Origin: an uncultured Bacteroides sp.
GTDB lineage: Bacteria > Bacteroidota > Bacteroidia > Bacteroidales > Bacteroidaceae
NCBI GenBank assembly: GCA_900544075.1
Contig: UQTJ01000026.1
Location: 1-44,395, forward strand
Reading direction: 5' to 3'
DNA length: 44,395 bases
Part shown: positions 32,893 through 42,352 of the stretch, piece by piece
How positions within the stretch are numbered: the first letter of the stretch is position 1
Layout: each line of letters opens with the position of its first letter
Translations under genes and position numbers: made by a program
The notes under the pieces: model-generated
Told to the model about the DNA's origin: nothing
The model's database searches: none
What the model saw: only the letters and a program-made list of their open reading frames with translations

Positions 32893-34035
32893 ATGAAAAC
32901 AGAAAAAAAAATTCTCATAGCGATACCGGTTGCAATAATCATCGCATATCTGTGCCTTCCTTTCTATGCCAAAAAGGCGCTGATACACTGGTTTCCCACT
33001 ATCGATGACCTCGGCATTTTCGAACATGCCACCGTTCATGCTCCGGACTCTTGCTGGGAATGGACTGTTTCGGACAAGTACAATTCTTTCAGACTGTCAA
33101 AAGAGGATTCTGCTTATATAGACGATATGAAAACGGCATCCTTCCTGATAATAAGGAATGACAGTATTCTGTACGAGACTTATCGCGGAGGATGGAACGA
33201 TACTCTGACTTCAAACCTGTTTTCTGCCACGAAGAGCATTGTGGGGCTGCTTGTGGGTATAGCCATTGACGAAGGCAAGATAGGCAGCGTGGACGACAAG
33301 GTAGTAAAATACATCCCTGAATATAACCGTGGAAGGCAAAAGGATATCACTATCAGAAACCTGCTTACAATGAGCGCCGGGATGGACTGGGACGAGGCGT
33401 ACGCTTCGCTTTTCTCTGTTACCACGCACGGATATTACGGCAATGACCTCTACAATCTCATAATAAGTCTTGATATCGTCGACACTCCTGGAGTACAGTA
33501 TTCCTACAGAAGCGGTGAAACTCAGTTGCTGTCATTTGTAGTCGAAGCAGCAACAGGCGAAACCATCAGCAGATATGCGGAAAAGAGACTGTGGCAACCG
33601 ATGATGGCCGGACAGGATGCTTTCTGGCTTCTCGACAAAAAAGATGGCGACGAGAAATCGTTCTGCTGTTTCCACACCACGGCAAGGGATGCCGCAAGGT
33701 TCGGACGACTGATGTTGAACAAAGGCAACTGGAACGGAAGGCAACTGGTAAGCAAGGAATATATAGAAGAGGCCATGACACCGGCATCATATCTGAAAGA
33801 CCAGTGGGGCAAGGACCCGCTTTCATATTACGGTTTCCAGACATGGATTATGGACTATAAAGGAGAGAAATGTCCGTACTTCAGAGGTATGCTGGGACAG
33901 TATATCATAGCCATACCTTCGAAGAACGCAATAGTGGTGCGTCTTGGTCATAAACGCTCAAAAGAGTACGTCAAGGAGCTCACTACGGACATAATAAGAT
34001 ATATGGAAATAGCTGAAAAAATTTTACAACAATAA
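32893..34035 (+). CDS. Membrane-anchored serine hydrolase, class C beta-lactamase fold
   Basis: 380 residues. One N-terminal membrane segment (6-25), an uncleaved anchor or signal. The catalytic SxxK is Ser111-Ala-Thr-Lys114 (FSATKSIVGLL). The second motif is YSYRSGETQ, with Tyr and Ser in the place of the YxN of beta-lactamases, similar to 6-aminohexanoate-dimer hydrolase and EstB-type esterases. LTMSAGMDWDE and GKDPLSYYGFQTWI are also typical of this broad group. It may be an esterase, amidase or peptidase; there is no evidence for drug resistance. addA follows after 9 bases, so the genes are probably co-transcribed although no functional link is known. Confidence 0.85.
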   Translation: MKTEKKILIAIPVAIIIAYLCLPFYAKKALIHWFPTIDDLGIFEHATVHAPDSCWEWTVSDKYNSFRLSKEDSAYIDDMKTASFLIIRNDSILYETYRGGWNDTLTSNLFSATKSIVGLLVGIAIDEGKIGSVDDKVVKYIPEYNRGRQKDITIRNLLTMSAGMDWDEAYASLFSVTTHGYYGNDLYNLIISLDIVDTPGVQYSYRSGETQLLSFVVEAATGETISRYAEKRLWQPMMAGQDAFWLLDKKDGDEKSFCCFHTTARDAARFGRLMLNKGNWNGRQLVSKEYIEEAMTPASYLKDQWGKDPLSYYGFQTWIMDYKGEKCPYFRGMLGQYIIAIPSKNAIVVRLGHKRSKEYVKELTTDIIRYMEIAEKILQQ

Positions 34036-34044
34036 CCACTCTAT

Positions 34045-37000
34045 ATGGAACAGGACCCAAGATTATTAGTATATAAGGCTTCGGCAGGCTCGGGAAAGAC
34101 TTTCACCCTGGCGGTGCAATATATCAGGCAACTGATAGAAGACCCCTACTCGTACAGACGCATCTTAGCCGTTACTTTCACCAACAAGGCCACTACGGAG
34201 ATGAAGGAAAGAATCCTCAGTCAGCTGTACGGTATCGCCACTTCGCTGAAATCGTCGGACGGCTATCTGAAAGAGATAATGAAGACTTCCGATAAAAGCG
34301 TCGATGAGATAAGAAGGGCTGCTGACACTGCACTGAAGAATATCATCCACGACTACAGCCGTTTCAGAATAGAGACTATAGACTCGTTCTTCCAGTCGGT
34401 AATGAGGAATCTTGCACGCGAGCTTGAACTTGGTGCAAATATGACAATCGAGCTGAATAACGGTGATGTGCTGAGCGATGCAGTGGACAGTATGATTGAG
34501 AAACTGGACCGCATGTCGCCTACCCTTTACTGGTTGCTCGAATATATAGAGGAAAGAATAGCCGACGACAAGAGATGGAACGTATCTTCCGAAATAAAAG
34601 ATTTCGGACGCAACATTTTCGACGAGGCTTACATAGAAAAAGGTGTAACTCTGCGCGAAAAGCTGAAGGACACTAAGTTTATTCCGCAATACAGAAAGAA
34701 GCTACAGGAGAAACGCGAATCCATACTTGATACAATGAAAGGATTCAATGAACACTTCCAGGAGATTCTGAAAGCAAACGGACTAAACCCTACTGATTTA
34801 AAGAACGGTGCTCGCGGCATAGGAAGCTATTTCAACAAGATAGCATCGGGAAAACTGAGTAATGATGTGCGAAACTCCACTGTAGAAAAATGTCTGGAAG
34901 GTGCGGAAAACTGGACTACAAAGACCTCTCCATATAAAAGTACTATCATATCACTTGCAGACCAAGTTCTGATACAGATACTTAATGATGCGGAGAGCAC
35001 GAGAATGTCAAGCAACAAGGTTCTGAACTCGTGCGACATGTCGCTCCGATATCTCAACAATCTGCAACTGCTTATGCGTATAGACAGCGAGGTAAGGGAG
35101 CAGAACCTTAATCATAACCGTTTCCTGCTTTCGGATACCAACGCTCTGCTGCACAGCATCATCAGGGAGGGCGACGCATCCTTCGTATATGAGAAAATTG
35201 GTACTACCATAGACACCGTGATGATAGACGAGTTTCAGGACACGTCGCGTATGCAATGGGAGAACTTCCATCTTCTGCTCGAAGAGAGTCTGGCACAAAA
35301 GGAAGGCAGTATGATAGTGGGCGACATAAAACAGAGTATCTACCGCTGGAGAAACGGTGACTGGAAGATTCTTGCCGGACTGGACAAGGACAGAAGTTTC
35401 CGACTGAACTCTAAGACTCTGGATACTAACTGGCGAAGCGAGGCAAATATCATAGCATTCAACAATGACATTTTCACATCGGCATGCAAGGTTCTGAACG
35501 AAAGATACAAGGCAGATGAGGGTGAAGACTGCACTCAGCTGCTTGATGCATACAGCGATGTCCGCCAGAAGACTTCAAAGGATACGAAAGAAGGGTATAT
35601 CAAACTATCATTCCTGAAAAACAGTGAGGAACATCCGTATGCTGACACTACTATGGAACTGCTGGCAGAGGAAGTTGATTCACTCGTTAAGAAAGATATC
35701 AGAGTGAATGACATTGCCATCCTGGTGAGAAAGAACAAAAGCATACCTGCCATAGCTGATTATTTCGACAAGAATACTCCGTACCGAGTTGTTTCGGACG
35801 AGGCTTTCCGACTTGATGCTTCGCTCGCGGTATGTATGCTTATCGACGGACTGAGGTATATATCCGAGCCTACGGACAGAATAGCCTGTGCAAGACTGGC
35901 TGTGGCATATCAGAAGGAAATACTCAAAAAGGATGTTGATTATAACACTGTACTGCTGAACAGTGTTGAGGATTATCTTCCTGCAGAATTCCGATTACTG
36001 CAGCCAGAATTGAACCTGATGCCACTCTATGAACTGCTTGAAAAACTGTTCGTGATTTTCCGTATGGATATGATAGAAGAGCAGGATGCGTATCTCTGTG
36101 CATTCTATGATGCAGTGACTGAATATATGCAGAACAACTCATCGGAACTGACTTCATTCCTGACATACTGGAGCGAAACTCTTTATGCCAGGACTATCCC
36201 GTCGGGCGAGATATCCGGTATCAGAATCCTGTCTATCCACAAATCGAAAGGTCTGGAATATCACACCGTGCTGCTGCCGTTCTGCGACTGGAAGATGGAG
36301 AATGAAACTTTCAACCATATGCTATGGTGCAAGATAAACGAAGCAGATGCCGACAAGGAACCTTTCTGCGAACTTGACCTTACTCCTGTGAACTATTCGT
36401 CTGCCATGGCAGAATCATATTTCAGCGACAGCTATAGGGAAGAACGTCTGCAACTGTGGGTGGATAATCTGAACCTCCTGTACGTGGCATTCACACGCGC
36501 ATGCAAAAACCTGATAGTGTGGTGCAAGGACGAGCAGAAAGATACCGTATCACGACTGCTGAGAGAATCAATAGACTATATGAAGGATATCGAGATGATA
36601 TGCAACATGCCTGAACCTGATGAAGAAGACGAAGAGGATAAGGAAGAAAACGACGAACCTATCATATATGAATACGGGGAAATCTGCATAAGCGGTGAGA
36701 AGAAGAAATCAGATACCACCAACAGACTTGTAGCCGTTCCGGAAGCAGTCAATGTAAAGATTGAATCACTTGAAACGGAGATTGACTTCAAGCAGTCCAA
36801 CCGTTCTGCCGACTTCATCAGAGGTGACGAGGATGAGGAAGAGAACCTTCGCTCGCAATATATCAGACAGGGACAGCTGCTTCATACACTCTTTGCATCT
36901 ATCGACACAAGAGAGGATTTACCGTCAGCTATTGAAAGACTCCTGTTCGAAGGTGTGATAGAATCTGCAGAAAAGGCAGAAGAGATAAGCGAGATAGCAG

Positions 37001-37293
37001 AAAGAGCCTTGAACCTTGAGGAAGTAAAAGACTGGTATAGCGGAGAGTGGACTCTGTATAACGAATGCTCCATAATCTATAATGACGAACAGGGAAAGAT
37101 GCAGACTAGACGACCAGACCGAGTGATGATGAAAGATGACGAGGTAGTGGTTGTCGATTTCAAATTCGGAAAGAAAAAGCCGGAATACTCCACTCAGGTA
37201 AGGGAGTATATGTCCCTGCTATCGGAAATGGGATATGCAGACATTAAGGGCTATATATGGTATGTTTACTCCGGCGAACTGGAGAATGTGTAA
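34045..37293 (+). CDS. addA: AddA/RecB-like UvrD-family helicase-nuclease
   Basis: 1082 residues. Superfamily 1A helicase motifs: Walker A KASAGSGKTFTL (11-22), Ia VTFTNKATTEM, motif II TVMIDEFQDTSRMQW (about 390-404), III GDIKQSIYRWRNGD, IV LDTNWRSEANI, V SGIRILSIHKSKGLE and VI LLYVAFTRACKNL. An acidic linker (about 854-870) leads to a C-terminal RecB-type PD-(D/E)xK nuclease: RRPDRVMM and VVVDFKFGKK with Asp1038 and Lys1040. It is the helicase subunit of a two-subunit double-strand-break resection enzyme, with the partner encoded next. Bacteroidetes AddA is shorter than that of Bacillus. Confidence 0.92.
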   Translation: MEQDPRLLVYKASAGSGKTFTLAVQYIRQLIEDPYSYRRILAVTFTNKATTEMKERILSQLYGIATSLKSSDGYLKEIMKTSDKSVDEIRRAADTALKNIIHDYSRFRIETIDSFFQSVMRNLARELELGANMTIELNNGDVLSDAVDSMIEKLDRMSPTLYWLLEYIEERIADDKRWNVSSEIKDFGRNIFDEAYIEKGVTLREKLKDTKFIPQYRKKLQEKRESILDTMKGFNEHFQEILKANGLNPTDLKNGARGIGSYFNKIASGKLSNDVRNSTVEKCLEGAENWTTKTSPYKSTIISLADQVLIQILNDAESTRMSSNKVLNSCDMSLRYLNNLQLLMRIDSEVREQNLNHNRFLLSDTNALLHSIIREGDASFVYEKIGTTIDTVMIDEFQDTSRMQWENFHLLLEESLAQKEGSMIVGDIKQSIYRWRNGDWKILAGLDKDRSFRLNSKTLDTNWRSEANIIAFNNDIFTSACKVLNERYKADEGEDCTQLLDAYSDVRQKTSKDTKEGYIKLSFLKNSEEHPYADTTMELLAEEVDSLVKKDIRVNDIAILVRKNKSIPAIADYFDKNTPYRVVSDEAFRLDASLAVCMLIDGLRYISEPTDRIACARLAVAYQKEILKKDVDYNTVLLNSVEDYLPAEFRLLQPELNLMPLYELLEKLFVIFRMDMIEEQDAYLCAFYDAVTEYMQNNSSELTSFLTYWSETLYARTIPSGEISGIRILSIHKSKGLEYHTVLLPFCDWKMENETFNHMLWCKINEADADKEPFCELDLTPVNYSSAMAESYFSDSYREERLQLWVDNLNLLYVAFTRACKNLIVWCKDEQKDTVSRLLRESIDYMKDIEMICNMPEPDEEDEEDKEENDEPIIYEYGEICISGEKKKSDTTNRLVAVPEAVNVKIESLETEIDFKQSNRSADFIRGDEDEEENLRSQYIRQGQLLHTLFASIDTREDLPSAIERLLFEGVIESAEKAEEISEIAERALNLEEVKDWYSGEWTLYNECSIIYNDEQGKMQTRRPDRVMMKDDEVVVVDFKFGKKKPEYSTQVREYMSLLSEMGYADIKGYIWYVYSGELENV

Positions 37294-37311
37294 CGATTTA
37301 TTTAAAAAGAA

Positions 37312-40185
37312 ATGGAAACTTTTCTAAAGCTTGTAGCTCACGATTTATATACGAAGACAAACGGTGACTTTACCCGTACGGCCATTGTCTTCCCTAACAA
37401 GAGAGCCGGTCTGTTCTTCAACGAATATCTGGCATCGGAAACTGACAGACCGATATGGTCGCCGGCATATATAAGTATAGGCGAACTATTCCGCAAGGTT
37501 TCAGACCTGCAGATTGGTGACCCAGTGAAGTTAGTGTGCGAACTCTATAAGGTGTTTGTCAATATATCAGGCAGCAAGGAATCGCTAGACGACTTCTACT
37601 TCTGGGGTGAACTTCTTATAAGCGACTTTGACGATGCGGACAAGAATATGGTGGACACAGAAGCCATGTTCCGCAATATCAAGGACCTGAACGAACTTAA
37701 CGACAACGGGTACGAGTTCCTGGAAGAAGGACAAAAGGAAGCATTAAGCCAGTTCTTCAAGAATTTCTCCATCGACAAGGTTACCGAGCTGAAACAGCGA
37801 TTCATCAATATCTGGGATGTATTGGGAGAGATATATACTGAATTCAGGGCCATACTCAGTGAACAAGGTATAGCTTACGAGGGTATGATGTACAGGGAAG
37901 TAACGGAGTCTATGGATATTGACAAACTCCCTTACGACAGATATGTCTTCGTGGGATTCAACGTGCTGAATAAGGTGGAACATACTCTGTTCAGCAAACT
38001 GAACAAGGCTGGAAAGGCTATGTTCTATTGGGATTACGACAATTTCTATCTCAACAAGCATCCTCACGAGGCCGGTGAATTCATCAAACGAAACTTAAGG
38101 GATTTCCCGTCGGAACTTCCACCGTCTGTATTCAACAATCTGAACTCCCCGAAAGATATTACATATATTGAATCTCCAACCGAGAACGGACAGGCAAGAT
38201 ATCTTCCGCAATGGATAAGAACAAACCTTACGGAGGAAGAAAAGGAGACAGCCGTAGTATTGTGTAACGAATCTTTACTACAGCCGGTACTGCATTCTTT
38301 GCCCGAGAATATACGTCATATCAATATAACGATGGGATTTCCATTGTCTCAGACTCCTGCTTGTAGCTTTATCAACTCGCTTATTGAGCTTCACACTTCA
38401 GGCTACAATCCGTCAAACGGCAGATTCCTGTTTGCCGAAGTTTTGAGTGTGCTTAAACATCCATACACGCAACTCCTGAGCGAGGAAGCAGGGAAATTGG
38501 AGAAATCCCTTATCCACGACAACCGTTTCTACCCTCTCCCTTCGGAACTGAAAAAGGACGAGACTACGGAAACCATATTCACACCATGCAACAGCAACCA
38601 GGCTATCTGCCGGATGATTACCAACGTACTGAAACAAGTAGCTGCCGTATATCAGAAGAAGTCGGCCACTATGGATACTGCTTTGGACCAGCTGTACCGC
38701 GAAGCGCTGTTCAAAGCATACACTATGGTAAACCGATTCAGTTCTCTGATAGATGAAGGCGACCTTGACGTGAACCAAAGTACATTCAAACGTCTGCTCT
38801 CACGCGTCATCCAGTCGGCCAATATTCCTTTCCACGGTGAGCCGGCAATAGGTATGCAGGTAATGGGAGTACTTGAAACTCGAAATCTGGATTTCAGAAA
38901 CATAGTAATGCTTTCTGTAAACGAAGGACAGCTACCGAAAAGTGGAAGCGATGCCTCATTCATCCCATACAATATCAGAAAGGCATTCGGCATGACTACA
39001 ATCGACCATAAGATAGCCGTTTTTGCTTATTATTTCTACAGACTGTTGCAAAGAGCCGAGAAAGTAACTCTGCTTTTCAATACATCAAGCGACGGTATAA
39101 ACCGTGGAGAGATGTCACGCTTCATGCTCCAGTTCCTCATCGAGTGGGGATTCGACATCAAGCGTGAAAGACTGGAGGCCGCACAATCGCCACAGGGCAC
39201 TGAAAAGATTGAAATCAAGAAAACCCCGGAGATAATGAAACGAATGCAGAGTGTTTTTGATACGAGAATAAACAAAAAGGCTATTCTGTCACCTTCTGCA
39301 CTCAATACATACATAGACTGCAATCTGAAATTTTATTACAAATATGTAGCCTTGCTGACTGCCCCCGATGAAGTAAGTGCAGAGATTGATTCGGCCAAGT
39401 TCGGAAGTATATTCCATTACGCCGCCGAACATATCTACAAGGACCTTACCGCACATGGCAAAGTGATAGATTGCAACTCTCTTGAAAAGCTTTTGCAAAA
39501 CGATGTAAAACTCCAGGAATATGTGGACAACGGTTTCAAGGAACTGTTCTTCAATATACCTTTGACAGAACGTCCCGAGTACAATGGATTGCAGCTCATA
39601 AATTCTGCAGTAATTCTGAGATACATAAAACAGCTGTTAAGAAATGACCTGAGATATGCTCCTTTCACATTTACTGCTTCAGAGAAATTCGTAGATGAAG
39701 AAATTGATATCAAAACTCCGAAAGGCATAATCAAATCCAGAATTGGTGGTATAATAGACCGTATGGACACGAAAGACAATACCCTGCGAATAGTGGACTA
39801 CAAGACAGGAGGCGATGCGCAATGTCCGCCGAATATAGAATCCTTGTTCATTCAGGACAAGAAAAGGTCTAACTATATCTTCCAGACATTTATGTACGCA
39901 TCAATAGTCTGCAAGAAACTGAGGGAGAAAAACAATCAGATGAAGGTAGCTCCTTCACTACTGTACATACATAAGGCAGCATCGGAAAACTACTCGCCGG
40001 TAGTGCAGATGGGAGAAGCCCGAAACAAAGATAATGTAGATGATTTCAGCATTCACGAAGAAGATTTCCGCGGAAGACTGAATACACTTTTGGAGGAAAT
40101 TTTCAACCCTGAAACAAGTTTTTCTCAAACTGAAGTTGAAGACAAATGTCAGTACTGTGATTATAAAGATTTGTGTAAGAAATAG
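37312..40185 (+). CDS. addB: AddB-like nuclease with iron-sulfur cluster
   Basis: 957 residues, beginning 18 bases after addA. The N-terminal part resembles an inactivated SF1 helicase (AIVFPNKRAGLFFNEYLA; no intact Walker A). The C-terminal nuclease has SALNTYIDCNLKFYYKY with Cys670, FGSIFHYAAEHIY, and LRIVDYKTGGD with the Asp and Lys of the active site. The last 12 residues carry CQYCDYKDLC; Cys946, Cys949, Cys955 with Cys670 make the 4Fe-4S staple known in AddB. It would recognise Chi-like sites and cut the complementary strand in recombination repair. Confidence 0.9.
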   Translation: METFLKLVAHDLYTKTNGDFTRTAIVFPNKRAGLFFNEYLASETDRPIWSPAYISIGELFRKVSDLQIGDPVKLVCELYKVFVNISGSKESLDDFYFWGELLISDFDDADKNMVDTEAMFRNIKDLNELNDNGYEFLEEGQKEALSQFFKNFSIDKVTELKQRFINIWDVLGEIYTEFRAILSEQGIAYEGMMYREVTESMDIDKLPYDRYVFVGFNVLNKVEHTLFSKLNKAGKAMFYWDYDNFYLNKHPHEAGEFIKRNLRDFPSELPPSVFNNLNSPKDITYIESPTENGQARYLPQWIRTNLTEEEKETAVVLCNESLLQPVLHSLPENIRHINITMGFPLSQTPACSFINSLIELHTSGYNPSNGRFLFAEVLSVLKHPYTQLLSEEAGKLEKSLIHDNRFYPLPSELKKDETTETIFTPCNSNQAICRMITNVLKQVAAVYQKKSATMDTALDQLYREALFKAYTMVNRFSSLIDEGDLDVNQSTFKRLLSRVIQSANIPFHGEPAIGMQVMGVLETRNLDFRNIVMLSVNEGQLPKSGSDASFIPYNIRKAFGMTTIDHKIAVFAYYFYRLLQRAEKVTLLFNTSSDGINRGEMSRFMLQFLIEWGFDIKRERLEAAQSPQGTEKIEIKKTPEIMKRMQSVFDTRINKKAILSPSALNTYIDCNLKFYYKYVALLTAPDEVSAEIDSAKFGSIFHYAAEHIYKDLTAHGKVIDCNSLEKLLQNDVKLQEYVDNGFKELFFNIPLTERPEYNGLQLINSAVILRYIKQLLRNDLRYAPFTFTASEKFVDEEIDIKTPKGIIKSRIGGIIDRMDTKDNTLRIVDYKTGGDAQCPPNIESLFIQDKKRSNYIFQTFMYASIVCKKLREKNNQMKVAPSLLYIHKAASENYSPVVQMGEARNKDNVDDFSIHEEDFRGRLNTLLEEIFNPETSFSQTEVEDKCQYCDYKDLCKK

Positions 40186-40360
40186 CATTTTGATATAATT
40201 ACTGTTAATTACATGCAGTTTTTCAATCATTTGTTTTGACAATATCACGGAAATTGGCTATATTCGCATGTTTTTCATAGTAATAGATTTATATATCCTG
40301 ACTTCAAGCTTGTGAAAGTGAGTAAGTCAGAGAGACAAAAGAGTTTGTCCCTAAAGTACA

Positions 40361-40395
40361 AGAGACTGCAAATTTCCCCGGCAGTCTCTTTTTTT
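40361..40395 (+). terminator. Intrinsic terminator after addB
   Basis: The 9-bp stem AGAGACTGC/GCAGTCTCT (40361-40369 and 40381-40389) is followed by TTTTTTG. The remainder of 40186-40449 has no gene. Confidence 0.88.
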
Positions 40396-40411
40396 GTTCA
40401 TATATATTACT

Positions 40412-40419
40412 TACATTTG
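40412..40419 (+). promoter_or_regulatory. -7 box upstream of the small lipoprotein gene
   Basis: TACATTTG, exact TAnnTTTG, 30 bases before the ATG at 40450. The upstream T run could supply a degenerate -33 box. Confidence 0.45.
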
Positions 40420-40449
40420 TAATATGATAACAGTAAAACATTAAATCTT

Positions 40450-40926
40450 ATGAAAACAAGTTCATTATTAGAATCAATCAGAAGAAAAGCTTTTTATTTG
40501 ATGATGTGCGTGACATTGGCTGCGGGTTTTGCAAGTTGTAGCACAGAAGAAGTAACAGAAGAGAATGTCGTAGGAGTATATACAAATCTTACAGACAATT
40601 CAAATACGGAAATAACTATACAGCAGGCATCCGACCATTTTACATTTAAATGTATATTTGATGATAACAGAGAAGGAAATATCAGTAGCTATACCTGGAC
40701 AGGAACATTCAAAAACATACCTTCAGATGTGGTAATGAACGGTAAAGAAGAAATTGGAACTGTAAAATTCAGTAGTGGAAGTGTAGAGTTCAAAGCCTAC
40801 ACTCAAAGAGAAGGAACATATAAAGGATTCCTAGATGACTTGGCTGATTTAGGTTACTCAAGAAGTAATGTCAACGATTCTATCGTAGTGGCTACAGACT
40901 CTATAATGACAGAAACTATAGAATAA
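40450..40926 (+). CDS. Uncharacterised small lipoprotein
   Basis: 158 residues. Basic start, hydrophobic stretch and lipobox GFASC give a lipid on Cys30, followed by STEEVTEEN, an acidic stretch that favours surface export in Bacteroidetes. The mature 128 residues alternate short strands (ITIQQASDHFTFKCIFDD, SYTWTGTFKN, GTVKFSSGSVEFKAYT) and look like a lipocalin-like or beta-sandwich domain (inference). The C-terminus is rich in Thr, Asp and Ser. I recognise no family. It has its own promoter-like site and terminator. Confidence 0.8.
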   Translation: MKTSSLLESIRRKAFYLMMCVTLAAGFASCSTEEVTEENVVGVYTNLTDNSNTEITIQQASDHFTFKCIFDDNREGNISSYTWTGTFKNIPSDVVMNGKEEIGTVKFSSGSVEFKAYTQREGTYKGFLDDLADLGYSRSNVNDSIVVATDSIMTETIE

Positions 40927-40931
40927 AACAA

Positions 40932-40968
40932 AGCCATGACAGAAGATAAACATATCCCTGTCATGGCT
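40932..40968. terminator. Bidirectional terminator between convergent genes
   Basis: The 11-bp perfect stem AGCCATGACAG/CTGTCATGGCT (40932-40942 and 40958-40968) is flanked by A-rich and T-rich sequence. Confidence 0.75.
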
Positions 40969-40987
40969 ATTATTATGTCCTGTAAAT

Positions 40988-41512
40988 TTATTTTATCACC
41001 CTATAGTAATCTACCTTACGAGGTTTCGGAGCATCTGCAGCTTTTGCAGGATAGCCTAAAGCAAGAGCGCCTATTCCGACCAATCCTTCCGGCAATCCGA
41101 AACTTTCCATCAGTTTCTTTCCCTCCTCAGTAGAGAACATTTCTCTTTCCCTGTGAATCCAGCAGCTTGCAAGTCCTATGGCATGAGCTGCGAGCATCAT
41201 GTTTTCCAATACACAGCTTCCGTCCTGTATCGGATTGTTGGCATCGGCAGGAGTAAACACCAAGACATAAGTAGGAGCATCATAATATGGGTTTGATGTC
41301 ACTCCCATGACACGGGCATTCATCTCTGCCAATTTTTTACGAAGTTCATCATTTTGGACAGCCACAATATAAGGCGATTGCATACCTCGTGATGTCGGCG
41401 CATATGTTCCGGCTTCCAACACAGCTTTCAACTCCTCGTCAGTTATCTGTTCAGCCTTATACTGGCGACAGCTGCGACGGGTCTTTATAATCTCAAGAAA
41501 ATTATTATCCAT
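40988..41512 (-). CDS. Nitroreductase-family FMN protein (second paralogue)
   Basis: 174 residues. FMN-binding motifs TRRSCRQYKAEQITD, YAPTSRGMQSPYIVAVQN and GLASCWIHRER, and the C-terminal LVGIGALALGYPA, mark the nitroreductase family. It differs clearly from the enzyme at 8038-8571 in most of its length, so it is not a recent duplicate. Function is probably NAD(P)H-dependent reduction of quinone-like or nitro compounds; the substrate is unknown. It is a single gene convergent with the small lipoprotein. Confidence 0.9.
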   Translation of the reverse strand: MDNNFLEIIKTRRSCRQYKAEQITDEELKAVLEAGTYAPTSRGMQSPYIVAVQNDELRKKLAEMNARVMGVTSNPYYDAPTYVLVFTPADANNPIQDGSCVLENMMLAAHAIGLASCWIHREREMFSTEEGKKLMESFGLPEGLVGIGALALGYPAKAADAPKPRKVDYYRVIK

Positions 41513-41617
41513 GTCCGTATAATTTTTATGTTATTACTAAGATTCAAATCATCATCAACAAAATTAATTAAAAGCACGACATATTATACCTGCAGACAAT
41601 GATAAAATTTATTTTTT

Positions 41618-41664
41618 ACAAAAAAAATCCTCTCTTTGACGGAAAACCGCTACAGAGAGGAATT
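41618..41664 (-). terminator. Intrinsic terminator of the outer-membrane protein gene
   Basis: On the minus strand a stem (AATTCCTCTCT with AGAGAGGATT, plus 41626-41635 and 41654-41664) closes a large loop with an inner CGG/CCG pairing and is followed by eight T. The rest of 41513-41766 holds nothing I recognise. Confidence 0.75.
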
Positions 41665-41766
41665 GAAAAGATAGAAATCGAGGCTTCGTTGCCGCTTTTT
41701 ACACTTTGATACTATTCCTAAACTACAGGTTTGATTGTATCTCGGGAAACAGATTGGTCTTCATTA

Positions 41767-42303
41767 TCAGAACACATAGACAAATCCTAACGAAGCTCCC
41801 CTCAGCAAATTGATGGAGAAGGATTTCTGTCCTGAGTTATATCCCAATGACCCAAGAGACGTAGTAAGATATGTCTTACTGGAAAGGGAAATGAGCAGTC
41901 CAGGAGTATATCCAAACGAGAAAGCAAATGTATTTTCGGCTACCCCGAATCCCATACTTAGTGTATTCATCATTCCAATCGTCTTGTTGAACGGCACGTA
42001 ATACCCCCCACAAGGTCCAATTGCAAATATGCTTGCTCCACCAGGCGCAACTGACAATCCTAATTCTCCACCTACATACCAATTGTCAGTAAGCATATAA
42101 TTGACACCCGGAGAAAGAGAGAATGTCACATCTACGTCCGTACTGCTTCTAACTACTCCCCATCCGCTTACAACTTCCGTACTACCGATGTCCAACGTCA
42201 AACCGATGTTTCCTCCTACAAGAAGATCACCTTTTTTCAACTGGGCATTGGCTGCCGATACCATCACTAACAGGCCGATGGCCCACATAATCATTCGTTT
42301 CAT
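41767..42303 (-). CDS. Small outer-membrane beta-barrel protein
   Basis: 178 residues. Signal peptide 1-20 (cleavage after AANA), then alternating strands with glycines and aromatic residues: GDLLVGGNIGLTLDIG, VNYMLTDNWYVGGELGLSV, FAFSFGYTPGLLISL and a last strand GASLGFVYVF ending in Phe, the usual barrel C-terminus. Eight strands are likely, as in OmpW/OmpX-type porin-like families. Ligand and role are not apparent. Its base composition is like most of the window (43% in a sampled line), unlike the GC-rich gene that ends 49 bases upstream on the same strand. Confidence 0.85.
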   Translation of the reverse strand: MKRMIMWAIGLLVMVSAANAQLKKGDLLVGGNIGLTLDIGSTEVVSGWGVVRSSTDVDVTFSLSPGVNYMLTDNWYVGGELGLSVAPGGASIFAIGPCGGYYVPFNKTIGMMNTLSMGFGVAENTFAFSFGYTPGLLISLSSKTYLTTSLGSLGYNSGQKSFSINLLRGASLGFVYVF

Positions 42304-42352
42304 AATTCGTTATTATTTAAAGGTTAAACAAATGTCATCCGGATCCACGCAA

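Noticed and set aside
32893..34035. Beta-lactamase giving drug resistance
   Set aside because: SxxK is present, but the second motif is of the esterase/6-aminohexanoate hydrolase kind (YSYRSGETQ) and no KTG-like triad typical of AmpC was seen.
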